From Haloarchaeobius amylolyticus (lineage in GTDB: Archaea > Halobacteriota > Halobacteria > Halobacteriales > Natrialbaceae): a DNA stretch of 64,000 bases. Position 1 is the stretch's first letter, and each line of letters starts with the position of its first letter. The stretch is from the NCBI RefSeq assembly GCF_026616195.1, contig NZ_JANHDH010000001.1:992001-1056000 (forward strand). The letters are read 5' to 3'. This document shows, piece after piece, positions 1 to 9,183 of this stretch. The position numbers were made by a program, and so were the translations under genes. The notes under the pieces were generated by a model. The model was not told where the DNA came from. It did not search any database and saw only the letters and a list, made by a program, of their open reading frames with translations.

Positions 1-656
1 GTCGGTCGGTCTCGGTGAACCTGATGCTCGTCGTCGTCGCCATCTTCTCCTCCGGCTTCGTGGCCGCGTTCGGCGTCGGCATCCGCATCTTCAGCGTCAT
101 CTTCCTGCCGGCCATCGCGGTCGGCCAGGGCGTCGAGACGATGGTCGGCCAGAACATCGGCGCGGGCAAGTACGACCGCGCCCAGCGCACCGCCGACACC
201 GCCGCCGTCGGGATGTTCGGCGCGCTCTCGGTGCTCGCCGTCATCGTCTTCGCGTTCACCGAACCCATCGTCGCACCCCTCTCCCCGAACCAGGAGGTCA
301 CCGACATCGCCGTGACCTTCCTCCGGGTCGTCGCGCCCACCTTCGGCTTCATCGGTGTGATGCGCTCGTACAACGGCGCGTTCCGCGGGTCGGGCAAGAC
401 GATGGTCTCGGCGGCCATCGCCATCACGATGCTCGGCATCATCCGCCTGCCCATCGCGTACGTGCTGTCGCGGGGTATCGACCCGGTCGCCTCCCTGCTG
501 CCCTTCGCGACCGGGCAGGCCGGCATCTGGACCTCGTTCGTCGTCTCGAACACGCTCGGTGCCGTCATCGCCTTCGCGTGGTTCCGCCGGGGGACCTGGC
601 GCGGCGCGGACGTGCGCGGCCAGGGCGCGGTCGACGCCTCGCCGACGGACGACTGA
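1..656 (+). CDS. MATE family multidrug/Na+ antiporter, C-terminal part
   Basis: The reading frame is open to the window edge, so this is the C-terminal part of a longer protein. About 213 residues follow a GTG at 15, but the true start lies upstream. The visible part has five or six hydrophobic segments. Its 'VGQNIGAGKYDRAQRTA' stretch and the later 'YNGAFRGSGKTMVSA' stretch are typical of the second half of MATE exporters, which pump cationic drugs or metabolites in exchange for Na+ or H+. A short acidic tail ends the protein. The family call is firm; the substrate is unknown. Confidence 0.85.
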   Translation, partial: RSVSVNLMLVVVAIFSSGFVAAFGVGIRIFSVIFLPAIAVGQGVETMVGQNIGAGKYDRAQRTADTAAVGMFGALSVLAVIVFAFTEPIVAPLSPNQEVTDIAVTFLRVVAPTFGFIGVMRSYNGAFRGSGKTMVSAAIAITMLGIIRLPIAYVLSRGIDPVASLLPFATGQAGIWTSFVVSNTLGAVIAFAWFRRGTWRGADVRGQGAVDASPTDD

Positions 657-802
657 GAACCCCCTAGTTTTCATTTCGAAGGCAATTTGGCCGTCGTTTT
701 TGGCTCCTGTACTGTCAACACGCATCTGTATCGACTAATCATGAACTGTACGCGGCGAACAGGCAGTTTATCAGTCACAACCAGAGACTGGCATCCACGC
801 AC

Positions 803-2176
803 ATGAGCGAACGTGAAACATGGAGCACGCGAGCGGGGTTCATCCTCGCCGCGGTCGGCAGTGCAGTCGGCCTGGGGAACATCTGGCAGTTCCCGTTCCA
901 GGCCGCGAGTAACGGCGGGGCGGCGTTCGTCGTCGTCTACCTCGCCGCCGTCCTGTGCATCGGCTTCCCGGCGATGCTCGCGGAGTTCGTCGTCGGGCGC
1001 AGCACCGAACGCAACCCCATCGACGCGTTCCGCGAACTCGGCGGGAACTCGTGGTCCGTCGTCGGCGCACTCGGCGTCTTCGCCGCCTTCTGGATCCTCT
1101 CGTTCTACAGCGTCGTCGGCGGCTGGGTCATCCGGTACATCCTCGGGAGCGCTCAGGGCGCGTACTTCGCGGACCCCGGCGGCTACTTCGGCGCCATCTC
1201 CAGTGGCCCCGGCGCGCTGGCGCTCCACGCCGTCTTCATGGCGCTCGTCGTCGGCGTCGTCGCGCTCGGCGTCGAGGACGGCATCGAGATGGGGACGAAA
1301 CTGATGGTCCCGGCCATCGTCGTCCTGCTGCTCGGCCTCGGCGCCTGGGTCGCGACCCTCGACGGGGCCGCGGCCGGCTACGCCTACTACCTCTCGCCCG
1401 ACCTGAACACGCTCGCCGACAACATCGGGAGCGTCCTCCCGGCCGCCGTCGGCCAGGCCTTCTTCACGCTCTCGCTCGGGATGGGCGCGATGGTCACCTA
1501 CGCCTCCTACCTCGGTGACGACGACTCCCTGCCGGTCGACGGCGGGCTCATCGTCGGCCTGAACACGCTCGTCGGCCTGCTCGCGGGCCTCGTCGTCATC
1601 CCCATCCTGGCGACGCAGGTCTCCGTCGAGGCCATCCGCGAGACCAGCGGCGCCGGCGCCGTGTTCATCTCGCTGGCCGAGGCGTTCGGCCAGCTCCCCG
1701 CCGGGCGCGTCCTCGGCGTCGTCTTCTTCGGCGTCCTCCTGCTGGCCGCGCTCTCCTCGGCCATCTCGCTGCTGGAGGTCGTCGTCTCCTTCGTCACCCG
1801 GAACACCGGCTGGGACCGCAAGCCCGCCGCCGGCGTCTTCGGCCTCGCCGTCTTCCTGCTCGGCATCCCGACCGCCTTCAGCGCCTCCCTGACCTACGCC
1901 GGCACCGGCGCACTCACGTGGTACAACGACCTCGCGTACAACCTCCTGCTCCCCATCTCCGTCCTCGGCGTGCTCGTCTTCGTCGGCTGGCTCCGCGACG
2001 ACCACGCGACCGAGGAACTCACGAAGGGGACCGCACTCGGCCGCGACACGGCCGGGACCTGGATCTGGGCGATGCGGACCGTCGTCATCGTCGCGGTCGT
2101 CGTGACCCTGTTCCTCGGCGTGCAGGACCTGCTCGTCGCCGCGAAGGTGCTGGCCGACCCCGTCGTCGCGGTGTAG
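803..2176 (+). CDS. SNF (NSS) family Na+-dependent transporter, paralogue 1
   Basis: A 457-residue membrane protein of the neurotransmitter:sodium symporter family, which co-transports Na+ with amino acids or similar solutes. It has about 11-12 hydrophobic segments. The helix 1 signature 'GSAVGLGNIWQFP' is present, but the Arg usually found in 'IWRFP' is Gln here. The middle of the protein carries the expected Gly-rich 'FFTLSLGMGAMVTYASY' helix 6-7 region. The ATG is preceded at about 770 by a 'GTTTATC' TATA-like box roughly 25 nt before the probable start of transcription, which suggests a leaderless message. The next gene downstream is a paralogue in the same direction. Confidence 0.9.
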   Translation: MSERETWSTRAGFILAAVGSAVGLGNIWQFPFQAASNGGAAFVVVYLAAVLCIGFPAMLAEFVVGRSTERNPIDAFRELGGNSWSVVGALGVFAAFWILSFYSVVGGWVIRYILGSAQGAYFADPGGYFGAISSGPGALALHAVFMALVVGVVALGVEDGIEMGTKLMVPAIVVLLLGLGAWVATLDGAAAGYAYYLSPDLNTLADNIGSVLPAAVGQAFFTLSLGMGAMVTYASYLGDDDSLPVDGGLIVGLNTLVGLLAGLVVIPILATQVSVEAIRETSGAGAVFISLAEAFGQLPAGRVLGVVFFGVLLLAALSSAISLLEVVVSFVTRNTGWDRKPAAGVFGLAVFLLGIPTAFSASLTYAGTGALTWYNDLAYNLLLPISVLGVLVFVGWLRDDHATEELTKGTALGRDTAGTWIWAMRTVVIVAVVVTLFLGVQDLLVAAKVLADPVVAV

Positions 2177-2386
2177 GGCTGCTCACACCCAGACACCCTC
2201 TCACGGGCCGTGGTGACGACACCCACGGCACGAAGTAACCCGATTACGATTTCTCGGTCGTCCGCTATCTTTCGCTGAGAGACGACGCGGAAACCGCCCT
2301 TAGACCGACCATAAGACGTGCTACCGGCGAGTTGACGATTCGACGGTCCGCAACCACTATAACGGAGAGTCTGGCAGTGGGCAACA

Positions 2387-3805
2387 ATGGCACGTGAATC
2401 GTGGACATCGAGAATCGGGTTCATCCTCGCTGCCGTCGGGAGCGCCGTCGGCCTCGGGAACATCTGGCGGTTCCCGTGGATGACCGCAGAGAACGGGGGT
2501 AGCGCGTTCCTGGTACTGTACCTGGCCATCGTCCTGGCGGTCGGCGTCCCGGGCCTGCTGGCCGAGTTCGCCATCGGCCGGCGGGCGGGCAAGAGCCCGG
2601 TCGGCGCGCTCGAATCGCTCTCCGGCTCGAAGCACTGGGGCAAGGTCGGCCTCATCACGGTCCTCGCCGGCCTCGTCCTGCTGTCGTTCTACAGCGTCGT
2701 CGGGGGCTGGATCCTCCGGTACTTCTTCGCGAGTGCGACCGGGGCGTACTTCGCCGCACCCGGAGAGTACTTCGCGAGCATCGACTACGGCCTCGCCGCG
2801 GCGGGCTTTCACGTCCTGTTCCTCGGCATCACGGCCGGCATCGTCGCGAGTGGCATCCGCGGGGGCATCGAGCGCGCCACGACGGTCATGATGCCCATCG
2901 TCATCCTGATGCTCGGCGCGCTCGCCGTCTGGGCAGGCGGCCTCTCGGGGGCAGCCGACGCCTACGAGTTCTACCTGACGTTCGACGCGAGCTACGTGCA
3001 GGCGAACGCGCTCGACATCCTGCTGTCGGCGTCGGGGCAGGCGCTGTTCACGCTCTCGGTCGGCGCGGGGACGATGATCACCTACGCCTCCTACATCGGC
3101 GAGGACCGGTCGCTCCCGGCCGACGGGAGCATCATCGCCCTGCTCAACACCGGCGTCGGCGTCCTCGCGGGCTTCGTCGTGCTCCCGCTGCTGTTCTCGA
3201 CGCCGAACGTCGACCCCGCGACCAGCGGCCCCGGCGCGCTGTTCGTCGGCGTCGCGACCGCCTTCGGCGAACTCCCCGGCGGGCGGGTCCTCGCGCTCGC
3301 CTTCTTCGCCGTCGTCGCCCTCGCGGCCCTCTCCTCGTCCATCTCGATGCTGGAGATCCCCGTCGCGTACCTCGTCGACGAACACGGCATCGAGCGCAAG
3401 GTCGCGACCGCGGGCCTCGCCGGCTTCGTCCTCGTCACCGGGACCGCGAGCGCGTTCAACGCGGAAGTGTTCGGCATCCTCGCCGGCCCGGTCGTCGACG
3501 TGCTCCTGACGACCGGCCTGTTCGCCTTCGTCGTCTTCGCGGCGTGGGTGCTCGGCGGCGACGCCGTCGAGGAGTTCGCCCTCGGGACCCGGTTCTCGAC
3601 CGGGCTCGGCGACGCCTGGCGCCTCCTCATCGGTATCGCGCTCCCGCCGTTCCTGCTGTTCACGCTGTTCAACGGCATCCTCGGCTACCTCGGGATGCAG
3701 GTCGGCGCGGAGTACGTCGCCGTCGCCGCGGTGCTGGTCGCTGCACTGGTGGTGACCGGGGTCCGGCGCGTCGGCACGACCGCACAGGCCGAGGCACCGG
3801 CCTGA
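2387..3805 (+). CDS. SNF (NSS) family Na+-dependent transporter, paralogue 2
   Basis: A 472-residue membrane protein and close paralogue of the gene just upstream. It keeps the canonical 'GLGNIWRFPW' signature in helix 1 and 'LFTLSVGAGTMITYASY' in helix 6-7. About 12 hydrophobic segments are visible. 'CTATAAC' at about 2356 lies some 28 nt before the ATG, so the gene has its own promoter and a leaderless or near-leaderless transcript. It is therefore not obliged to be co-transcribed with paralogue 1. Solute unknown; amino acids are the usual cargo. Confidence 0.92.
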   Translation: MARESWTSRIGFILAAVGSAVGLGNIWRFPWMTAENGGSAFLVLYLAIVLAVGVPGLLAEFAIGRRAGKSPVGALESLSGSKHWGKVGLITVLAGLVLLSFYSVVGGWILRYFFASATGAYFAAPGEYFASIDYGLAAAGFHVLFLGITAGIVASGIRGGIERATTVMMPIVILMLGALAVWAGGLSGAADAYEFYLTFDASYVQANALDILLSASGQALFTLSVGAGTMITYASYIGEDRSLPADGSIIALLNTGVGVLAGFVVLPLLFSTPNVDPATSGPGALFVGVATAFGELPGGRVLALAFFAVVALAALSSSISMLEIPVAYLVDEHGIERKVATAGLAGFVLVTGTASAFNAEVFGILAGPVVDVLLTTGLFAFVVFAAWVLGGDAVEEFALGTRFSTGLGDAWRLLIGIALPPFLLFTLFNGILGYLGMQVGAEYVAVAAVLVAALVVTGVRRVGTTAQAEAPA

Positions 3806-3949
3806 CCACGGGACCGTTTCTCGCCGGGAGGGCCACCGTCCCGCCGGCACGTGGCCGTCGCCGGAACGCACGACCAGCCCCCACCTCGTTGGGGAAACCT
3901 TTTGACGCCGGTGCGAGTGGTTTCGAGCAATGATTGCAGGGTGGTCACC

Positions 3950-5500
3950 ATGACGATGGAGGACCGCATCGAGGAACTCGAAGAGCTGCGAGCGGAGGCC
4001 CTCAAGGGCGGCGGCGAGGACCGCATCGAGTCCCAGCACGAGAAGGGCAAGATGACGGCCCGCGAGCGCATCGACTACTTCCTCGACGACGGCACGTTCC
4101 ACGAGTTCGACCAGCTCCGGACCCACAACTCCCACAACTTCGGGATGGAGGAGAAGAAGATCCTCGGCGACGGGGTCGTCACCGGCTACGGCGAGGTCGA
4201 CGGCCGGAAGGTGTTCGTCTTCGCACACGACTTCACCGTCTTCGGTGGCTCGCTCGGCGAGGTGTTCGCCGAGAAGATCACCAAGGTCATGGACATGGCC
4301 ATGGAGGTCGGCGCCCCCATCATCGGGCTCAACGACTCCGCCGGCGCCCGCATCCAGGAGGGCGTGAAGTCCCTGGCCGGGTTCACCGAGATCTTCCACC
4401 GGAACCAGATGGCCTCCGGCGTCGTCCCCCAGATATCGTGCATCATGGGCCCGTGTGCCGGCGGCGCGGTGTACTCCCCGTCCATCACCGACTTCATCTT
4501 CATGGTGAAGGACACCAGCTACATGTACATCACCGGGCCCGGCGTCACGAAGACCGTCACCGGCGAGGACGTGACCCACGAGGAACTCGGCGGCGCGGTC
4601 ACCCACGCGAACAAGACCGGCGTGGCCGAGTTCGCCTGCGAGTCCGACGAGGACGCCCTCGACCAGATCAAGACGCTGCTGTCGTACCTCCCGAGCAACA
4701 ACATGGAGGACCCGCCGCGGGTCGAGCCGTGGGACGACCCGGACCGCGAGGACGATGCGCTGGAGGACATCGTCCCCGACAGCCCGCAGAAGCCCTACGA
4801 CATGACGAACGTCGTCGACTCCGTGGTCGACGAGGGCTCGTTCTTCGAGGTGCAGGAGGACTTCGCGAAGAACATCGTCGTCGGCTTCGGCCGCCTCGAC
4901 GGGCACACCGTCGGCATCGTCGGCAACCAGCCCAGGAACAACGCCGGGACGCTGACCGTCGACGCCTCGATGAAGGGCTCGCGGTTCGTCCGCTTCTGTG
5001 ACTCGTTCAACATCCCCATCGTCACGTTCGTCGACGTGCCCGGCTACATGCCCGGCACCGACCAGGAACACCGCGGTATCATCCGCCACGGCGCGAAACT
5101 GCTGTACGCCTACTCCGAGGCGACGGTGCCGCTTCTCACCGTCATCACCCGGAAGGCGTACGGTGGCGCCTACTGCGTCATGGCGTCGAAGAACCTCGGC
5201 TCGGACGTGAACTACGCGTGGCCGACCGCCGAGATCGCCGTCATGGGCCCGCAGGGCGCGGTCAACCTGCTCTACCGCGAGGAACTCGCGGAGGCCGACG
5301 ACCCCGACGCCCTGCGCGACGAACTCATCGAGGAGTACCGCGAGGAGTTCGCGAACCCCTACACCGCGACGGACAAGGGCTTCCTCGACGACGTCATCGA
5401 GCCGACGGAGACGCGCTCGCGGCTCATCGACGACCTGCACATGCTGAAGTCCAAGCGCGAGGACCAGCCCGACAAGAAACACGGCAACATCCCGCTCTGA
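3950..5500 (+). CDS. pccB: Propionyl/acetyl-CoA carboxylase, carboxyltransferase (beta) subunit
   Basis: A 516-residue carboxyltransferase that moves CO2 from carboxybiotin to an acyl-CoA. Two crotonase-like halves are seen: the N-terminal half has '[18 protein letters not shown]' and '[16 protein letters not shown]'; the C-terminal half has '[20 protein letters not shown]' and '[14 protein letters not shown]'. The frame is open further upstream, but ATG 3950 is chosen because a 'GGGTGG' ribosome-binding-like stretch sits just before it and the upstream residues look non-coding. A TATA-like 'CCTTTTG' at about 3898 precedes it. pccX follows after 1 nt, and the biotin subunit pccA is at 12171. 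Haloarchaea use this set for propionyl-CoA carboxylation and 3-hydroxypropionate-type metabolism. Substrate (acetyl or propionyl) cannot be settled by eye. Confidence 0.9.
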   Translation: MTMEDRIEELEELRAEALKGGGEDRIESQHEKGKMTARERIDYFLDDGTFHEFDQLRTHNSHNFGMEEKKILGDGVVTGYGEVDGRKVFVFAHDFTVFGGSLGEVFAEKITKVMDMAMEVGAPIIGLNDSAGARIQEGVKSLAGFTEIFHRNQMASGVVPQISCIMGPCAGGAVYSPSITDFIFMVKDTSYMYITGPGVTKTVTGEDVTHEELGGAVTHANKTGVAEFACESDEDALDQIKTLLSYLPSNNMEDPPRVEPWDDPDREDDALEDIVPDSPQKPYDMTNVVDSVVDEGSFFEVQEDFAKNIVVGFGRLDGHTVGIVGNQPRNNAGTLTVDASMKGSRFVRFCDSFNIPIVTFVDVPGYMPGTDQEHRGIIRHGAKLLYAYSEATVPLLTVITRKAYGGAYCVMASKNLGSDVNYAWPTAEIAVMGPQGAVNLLYREELAEADDPDALRDELIEEYREEFANPYTATDKGFLDDVIEPTETRSRLIDDLHMLKSKREDQPDKKHGNIPL

Positions 5501-5501
5501 G

Positions 5502-5762
5502 ATGAGTCAGGAACTGCTCGAGCGACTCGACATCCCGGACGACGCCGACTCGGAGGAGGCCGCGGCCATCGCGGCCGTCATCGGCGCCCACCTGCGCGAC
5601 CGGGAGCGCCAGGCCCAGCAGGAGGAGGAAGAAGAGACCTGGCAGGGCAAGAAGTGGGCGTTCGCCGGCCGGCTCCGCAACACGCAGGGCCACAGCGGTC
5701 GCGTCCCCGACGGCGCACCCACGAACGCGTGGGCGGCCAGCGGGCGCGCGGACCGGTTCTGA
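5502..5762 (+). CDS. pccX: Small PccX-like subunit of propionyl-CoA carboxylase
   Basis: An 86-residue hydrophilic protein one nucleotide after the pccB stop. An N-terminal acyl-carboxylase-type helix ('[35 protein letters not shown]') is followed by a basic/aromatic tail. Haloarchaeal propionyl-CoA carboxylases are known to need a small third subunit of this kind (PccX, described in Haloferax mediterranei), and bacterial actinomycete enzymes have a comparable epsilon subunit. The size, position and N-terminal helix support the call. It is presumably translated together with pccB. Confidence 0.8.
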   Translation: MSQELLERLDIPDDADSEEAAAIAAVIGAHLRDRERQAQQEEEEETWQGKKWAFAGRLRNTQGHSGRVPDGAPTNAWAASGRADRF

Positions 5763-5787
5763 CCGGGCGCGACACCGTTTCCGTTGC

Positions 5788-6906
5788 TTACAGCCAGTCG
5801 ACGAGTACGCCGTGTCGCTCGTAGAACCGTCTGGCCCGGTCGTCCGCGAGGATGGGGCGGTGTATCTGCATCGCCTTCATGCCGGGGTAGCTGTTGCCCT
5901 CCACGACGACGAAGCGCCCCTCGTCGTCGGTCGGGAGGACATCCCAGCCGACGTAGGGGACGTGCTGGCAGTGGGCGGCGATCTCGAGCATCCGGTCGCG
6001 GATGTGGTCCCAGTTCGGGATCCGCTCGCCGGCGATGCGGGTACCCGTGTCAGGGTGGTCCTCGTACCAGACCGGAGACCCCGATTCCGGGAGCTGGGTC
6101 GCCCGGGAGAGTTCGCCCGTCTCGGGGTCTATCTCGGCGTTCAGGCCGCCCTGCGAGAAGTTGTCCATCGGGTACGACCGGTCCGAGCCCATGCGCTGGA
6201 CGACCAGCGGGACGAACGGCCCGTCCTCGTCGACCATCGTTATCATCCGGATGGTGTTCGGCGTGTCGGGGTAGAGCCGCTCCTGGAACGGGGCCTGCTC
6301 GACGAACTCGCTGACGAGGTAGTCGTCCAGCTCGCGCACCCGGCGGGCGAAGCGGTCGCGGGACTCGGTCTCACCGTCGACCTCGACCGCGCCGTCCCGG
6401 GTCGCCCGGCAGATGAGGACGTTGTTCCCGCCCCCGCCACGGATCCACTTCAGCACCAGTCGCTGCTCGCGGTCGAGCAGGTCGAGGACGCGGTCGGCCG
6501 CGTCCGCAGCGGAGCCCTCGGATGCCAGGGTCACCTCGCCGTCGCGTTCGTGGAGTGCGGCGGCCGGGAGGAAGCGCCCGTCACGGAGTAACCCGTGGAG
6601 GGTGGGCCGGTGCTCGACGAAGCCCGAGAGCATCCAGTGGAACGCGAGCTTGTGGTCGAGCAACCGTCCCCAGTCGTCGTTGATATCCTTGCTCCGGACG
6701 AACCGCTCGTAATCAGAGAGGTAGTCCTCGACCGAGTGTCGGTCGAGGTCGTAGATGACGTCGGACCGGCTGAGGAAGCCGTGCCGCCAGAGCCACAGTC
6801 TCCTCGGGAGCGACCGCTCGTACTGGTCGGCTGTCTCCCGCTCGGTCTCGAGGAGCGACCAGTGGTTCCGAACCTCGTTGTAGATGGTCCGGGGGTTCGG
6901 TAGCAT
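5788..6906 (-). CDS. ATP-grasp protein, sugar-transfer-associated type
   Basis: A 372-residue protein with a C-terminal ATP-grasp fold: 'LVLKWIRGGGGNNVLICRA' gives the ATP-binding Lys and Gly-rich loop, and 'FVVVEGNSYPGMKAMQIHRP' gives the metal-binding Glu/Asn. It resembles the family often found among polysaccharide or sugar-transfer genes, which join a carboxylate to an amine or thiol using ATP. The first 120 residues are Arg/Trp-rich and not recognised. On the minus strand 'CTTTTTG' near 6930-6936 sits about 25 nt upstream of the ATG, so the transcript is probably leaderless. No sugar-transfer genes are nearby, so its substrate is open. Confidence 0.75.
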   Translation of the reverse strand: MLPNPRTIYNEVRNHWSLLETERETADQYERSLPRRLWLWRHGFLSRSDVIYDLDRHSVEDYLSDYERFVRSKDINDDWGRLLDHKLAFHWMLSGFVEHRPTLHGLLRDGRFLPAAALHERDGEVTLASEGSAADAADRVLDLLDREQRLVLKWIRGGGGNNVLICRATRDGAVEVDGETESRDRFARRVRELDDYLVSEFVEQAPFQERLYPDTPNTIRMITMVDEDGPFVPLVVQRMGSDRSYPMDNFSQGGLNAEIDPETGELSRATQLPESGSPVWYEDHPDTGTRIAGERIPNWDHIRDRMLEIAAHCQHVPYVGWDVLPTDDEGRFVVVEGNSYPGMKAMQIHRPILADDRARRFYERHGVLVDWL

Positions 6907-6995
6907 ACAGCTAGTGCCAGAACCAGGCGCAAAAAGCGGGTGCCAAAGATGCGGTGGTGTCGTGCCGGTCGGTCACCCGCGTCCCGGTCGGGTCC

Positions 6996-7598
6996 TCACC
7001 GGGCATCGTGGTCCGCCTCGACCAGGGCCCGGACCGTCCCCGTGCCGACGAACCGCGGGACTCGCGCCGCATAGCGCTCGTACGCCTCGCCGTACTGCTC
7101 GCGGAGCCACGGCTCCTCCACGAACGGGAGGAGCAGCCACCACGAGGCGAATATCGTGGCGAGGACCGTCACGAGCGCCGAGTTCACGAGCAGCACGAAC
7201 CCGACCGTCGCGACCAGGTAGCAGACGTACTGCGGGTTGCGCGAGAGGCGGTACCAGCCGCCGGTCCGGAGGTCGCCGGAGAGCCCCATCGTCTCCTCGG
7301 AGCCGAGGTCGAACCCCGCCGCGAGGGCGGCGAGGTAGAACGGCACGAACAGCGCGAGGCCGGCGTAGAGGCTGACCGGCCGGGGCAGGCCGAGGGTGTT
7401 CCAGTCGAGGTAGGCGAGGCCGACGAAGGCGACGTTCAGCAGGTTCGAGAGCGTCCAGTGGAGGTAGTACCGCCAGTCGCGCTCGCCGGGCGGCCAGTAC
7501 CGGCGGCCCGTGGTGAGCGTGACGAGGAAGCCGGTGAGGTTCCCGATGCTGCCGACCAGCCCGAGGGCGAACAGCCCCCACAGCAGTGGGTCGTCCAT
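6996..7598 (-). CDS. Membrane methyltransferase, ICMT/PEMT (isoprenylcysteine/phospholipid) type
   Basis: A 200-residue protein with about five hydrophobic helices. The C-terminal part contains 'YRLSRNPQYVCYL' followed by 'EEPWLREQYGEAYERYAARVPRF', the S-adenosylmethionine-binding signature of the isoprenylcysteine carboxyl methyltransferase / phosphatidylethanolamine methyltransferase superfamily. In prokaryotes these enzymes methylate lipids or small hydrophobic acceptors. It lies between the ATP-grasp gene and the first P450, in the same direction as both. The acceptor is unknown. Confidence 0.8.
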   Translation of the reverse strand: MDDPLLWGLFALGLVGSIGNLTGFLVTLTTGRRYWPPGERDWRYYLHWTLSNLLNVAFVGLAYLDWNTLGLPRPVSLYAGLALFVPFYLAALAAGFDLGSEETMGLSGDLRTGGWYRLSRNPQYVCYLVATVGFVLLVNSALVTVLATIFASWWLLLPFVEEPWLREQYGEAYERYAARVPRFVGTGTVRALVEADHDAR

Positions 7599-7670
7599 GG
7601 GCGAAGGAGGGAGCCGCGGGGCGGTGGGCCTGCCGGCGCACTGGCTAGGCAGTTCAAGTCGGTGCCCGGT

Positions 7671-9101
7671 TCACCGCCGGTCCCGCACCCGCAGCCGGAC
7701 CGTCCCGGGGTCGAGCGTCACCTTCGCCGACGGCTCGACGGTCTCGGTGACGCGCTCGAAGTCGAGCCGGCGCGCCAGCGTCACCAGCGCGAGCTGGAGT
7801 TCCATCCGGGCGAAGCGCATGCCGATGCAGTGGCGCGGCCCGCCCCCGAACGGGAAGTAGGCGTACTCGGGGCGGTCCTCCGCGTCCGCCGCCTCGCCAT
7901 TCTCGTCCTCGCCGTCCTCGTCCTCGCCCCCTCCCGCGTCGAGCCAGCGCTCGGGGCGGAAGCGCTCTGGGTCGTCCCACCACCGGTCGTCCCGGTGGAT
8001 CTGGTAGGTGCCGAGGATGAGCGTCTGGTCCTCCTGCAACTCGTACCCGCCGAGGACCGTATCCGCGACCGGCTGGCGGTAGATGGCGTACACCGGCGGG
8101 TAGAGCCGGAGCGCCTCGTTCACGACGGCCTCGGCGACCTCGAGGGCCGGGAGGTCGGCGAACGTCGGGTCCGAACCGCCACAGACCGTGGCGATCTCGG
8201 CGTCGAGGCGGTCGCGGACCGTCGAGTCGCCGGCCAGCAGCCAGAGGATGTAGGTGAGCGCGACCGCGGTCGTCTCGTGGCCGGCCATCAGGAAGGTGAC
8301 GAGCTGGTCGCGGACGTGCTCGGCGTCCATCGTGGACCCGTCGGGGTACTCGGCGGCGAGCAGCGTGTCGAGCAGGTCGTCGCGGGACCCCGGCCCGTCG
8401 CCAGCGCGTCGCTCTCGAACCAGTGCCTCGACCATCTCGTCGAGGGCGGCCATCCGGCGGTCGAACCGGCGCTTCGCGGGCGTCGGTAGCCACTCCGGCA
8501 CCATCGTCGAGGCGCCACTGATGCGGTCGGCGAGTGCGCTCATCGCCTCGCGGACCACCTGCCCGCGCTCGGCGTCGAGGTCGATGTCGAACAGCGTCCC
8601 GACGAGGATGTCCAGCGTGAGCGCCGAGGCCGATTCCCGGAGGTCGACGGTCCCCTCGGCGGCCCAGTCGTCGGCCGCGCTCGCGGTCCGGGCGACCATC
8701 GTGTCCGCGAACGACTGGACGTGCCGGGGCGTGAACGCGGGCTGGAGGAGCTGGCGGTCCCGGCGCCACTGCTCGCCCTCGGTGAACGCGAGTCCGCGAG
8801 GCGCGACCAGCTCGCCCAGCGAGGTCTCGTAGTCGCCCTTGCGGAACTCGTCGTTCCGGTCGACGAGGACCTGCTGGACCAGCTCGGGGTCGTACACCGC
8901 GACGAAGGGCATGCCCATCGCGTCGAACCGGACCACGTCGCCGTGGGCGGCCACCGAATCGCCGAACTCGACACCGCCGCGGAGGAGCGAGAGCGTGTGG
9001 TCCAGCACCGGGAGGCCGTCGAGGGTGGGCGGCGAGCGAGCGGTCCCCTGGGCCGGGGCGTCCCGACGTCCGGACTCCTGCAGCGAGTGTTGCTCTGCCA
9101 T
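7671..9101 (-). CDS. Cytochrome P450, copy 1
   Basis: A 476-residue heme monooxygenase. The I-helix oxygen-activation motif 'AGHETTAVALTY' is near residue 272, the ExxR motif ('NEALRLYPP') near 329, and the heme-ligand loop 'FPFGGGPRHCIG' with its Cys near 423. There is no N-terminal membrane anchor, so it is soluble, as in most prokaryotic P450s. ATG 9101 is chosen over the longer open frame because the upstream residues are non-coding in composition and a palindromic TATA box lies at 9154-9163. An acidic insert rich in Asp/Glu (near residues 392-403) precedes the heme loop. It is transcribed away from a bat-type regulator, and the same pair recurs at 9863-12024. Redox partner not in the immediate neighbourhood, although a 2Fe-2S ferredoxin lies at 16697. 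Confidence 0.93.
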   Translation of the reverse strand: MAEQHSLQESGRRDAPAQGTARSPPTLDGLPVLDHTLSLLRGGVEFGDSVAAHGDVVRFDAMGMPFVAVYDPELVQQVLVDRNDEFRKGDYETSLGELVAPRGLAFTEGEQWRRDRQLLQPAFTPRHVQSFADTMVARTASAADDWAAEGTVDLRESASALTLDILVGTLFDIDLDAERGQVVREAMSALADRISGASTMVPEWLPTPAKRRFDRRMAALDEMVEALVRERRAGDGPGSRDDLLDTLLAAEYPDGSTMDAEHVRDQLVTFLMAGHETTAVALTYILWLLAGDSTVRDRLDAEIATVCGGSDPTFADLPALEVAEAVVNEALRLYPPVYAIYRQPVADTVLGGYELQEDQTLILGTYQIHRDDRWWDDPERFRPERWLDAGGGEDEDGEDENGEAADAEDRPEYAYFPFGGGPRHCIGMRFARMELQLALVTLARRLDFERVTETVEPSAKVTLDPGTVRLRVRDRR

Positions 9102-9153
9102 GTCTGGAAGGAGGCGCGAGGGGACCCTCGTCCTTGCCGTGAACGGTGCAACC

Positions 9154-9163
9154 TTTTTATAAG
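9154..9163. promoter_or_regulatory. Bidirectional TATA box between P450 copy 1 and its regulator
   Basis: 'TTTTTATAAG' reads as a TATA box on both strands. Its centre is about 26 nt before GTG 9184 on the plus strand, which decides that start as leaderless. On the minus strand it sits about 57 nt before the P450 ATG at 9101. One box could thus serve both divergent genes. Confidence 0.65.
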
Positions 9164-9183
9164 AGCCGGCGGCTCGTCTACCC

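Noticed and set aside
2357-5482. Long minus-strand open frame of over 1000 codons
   Set aside because: It lies opposite two clear genes and its composition is a shadow of their GC-rich third positions.
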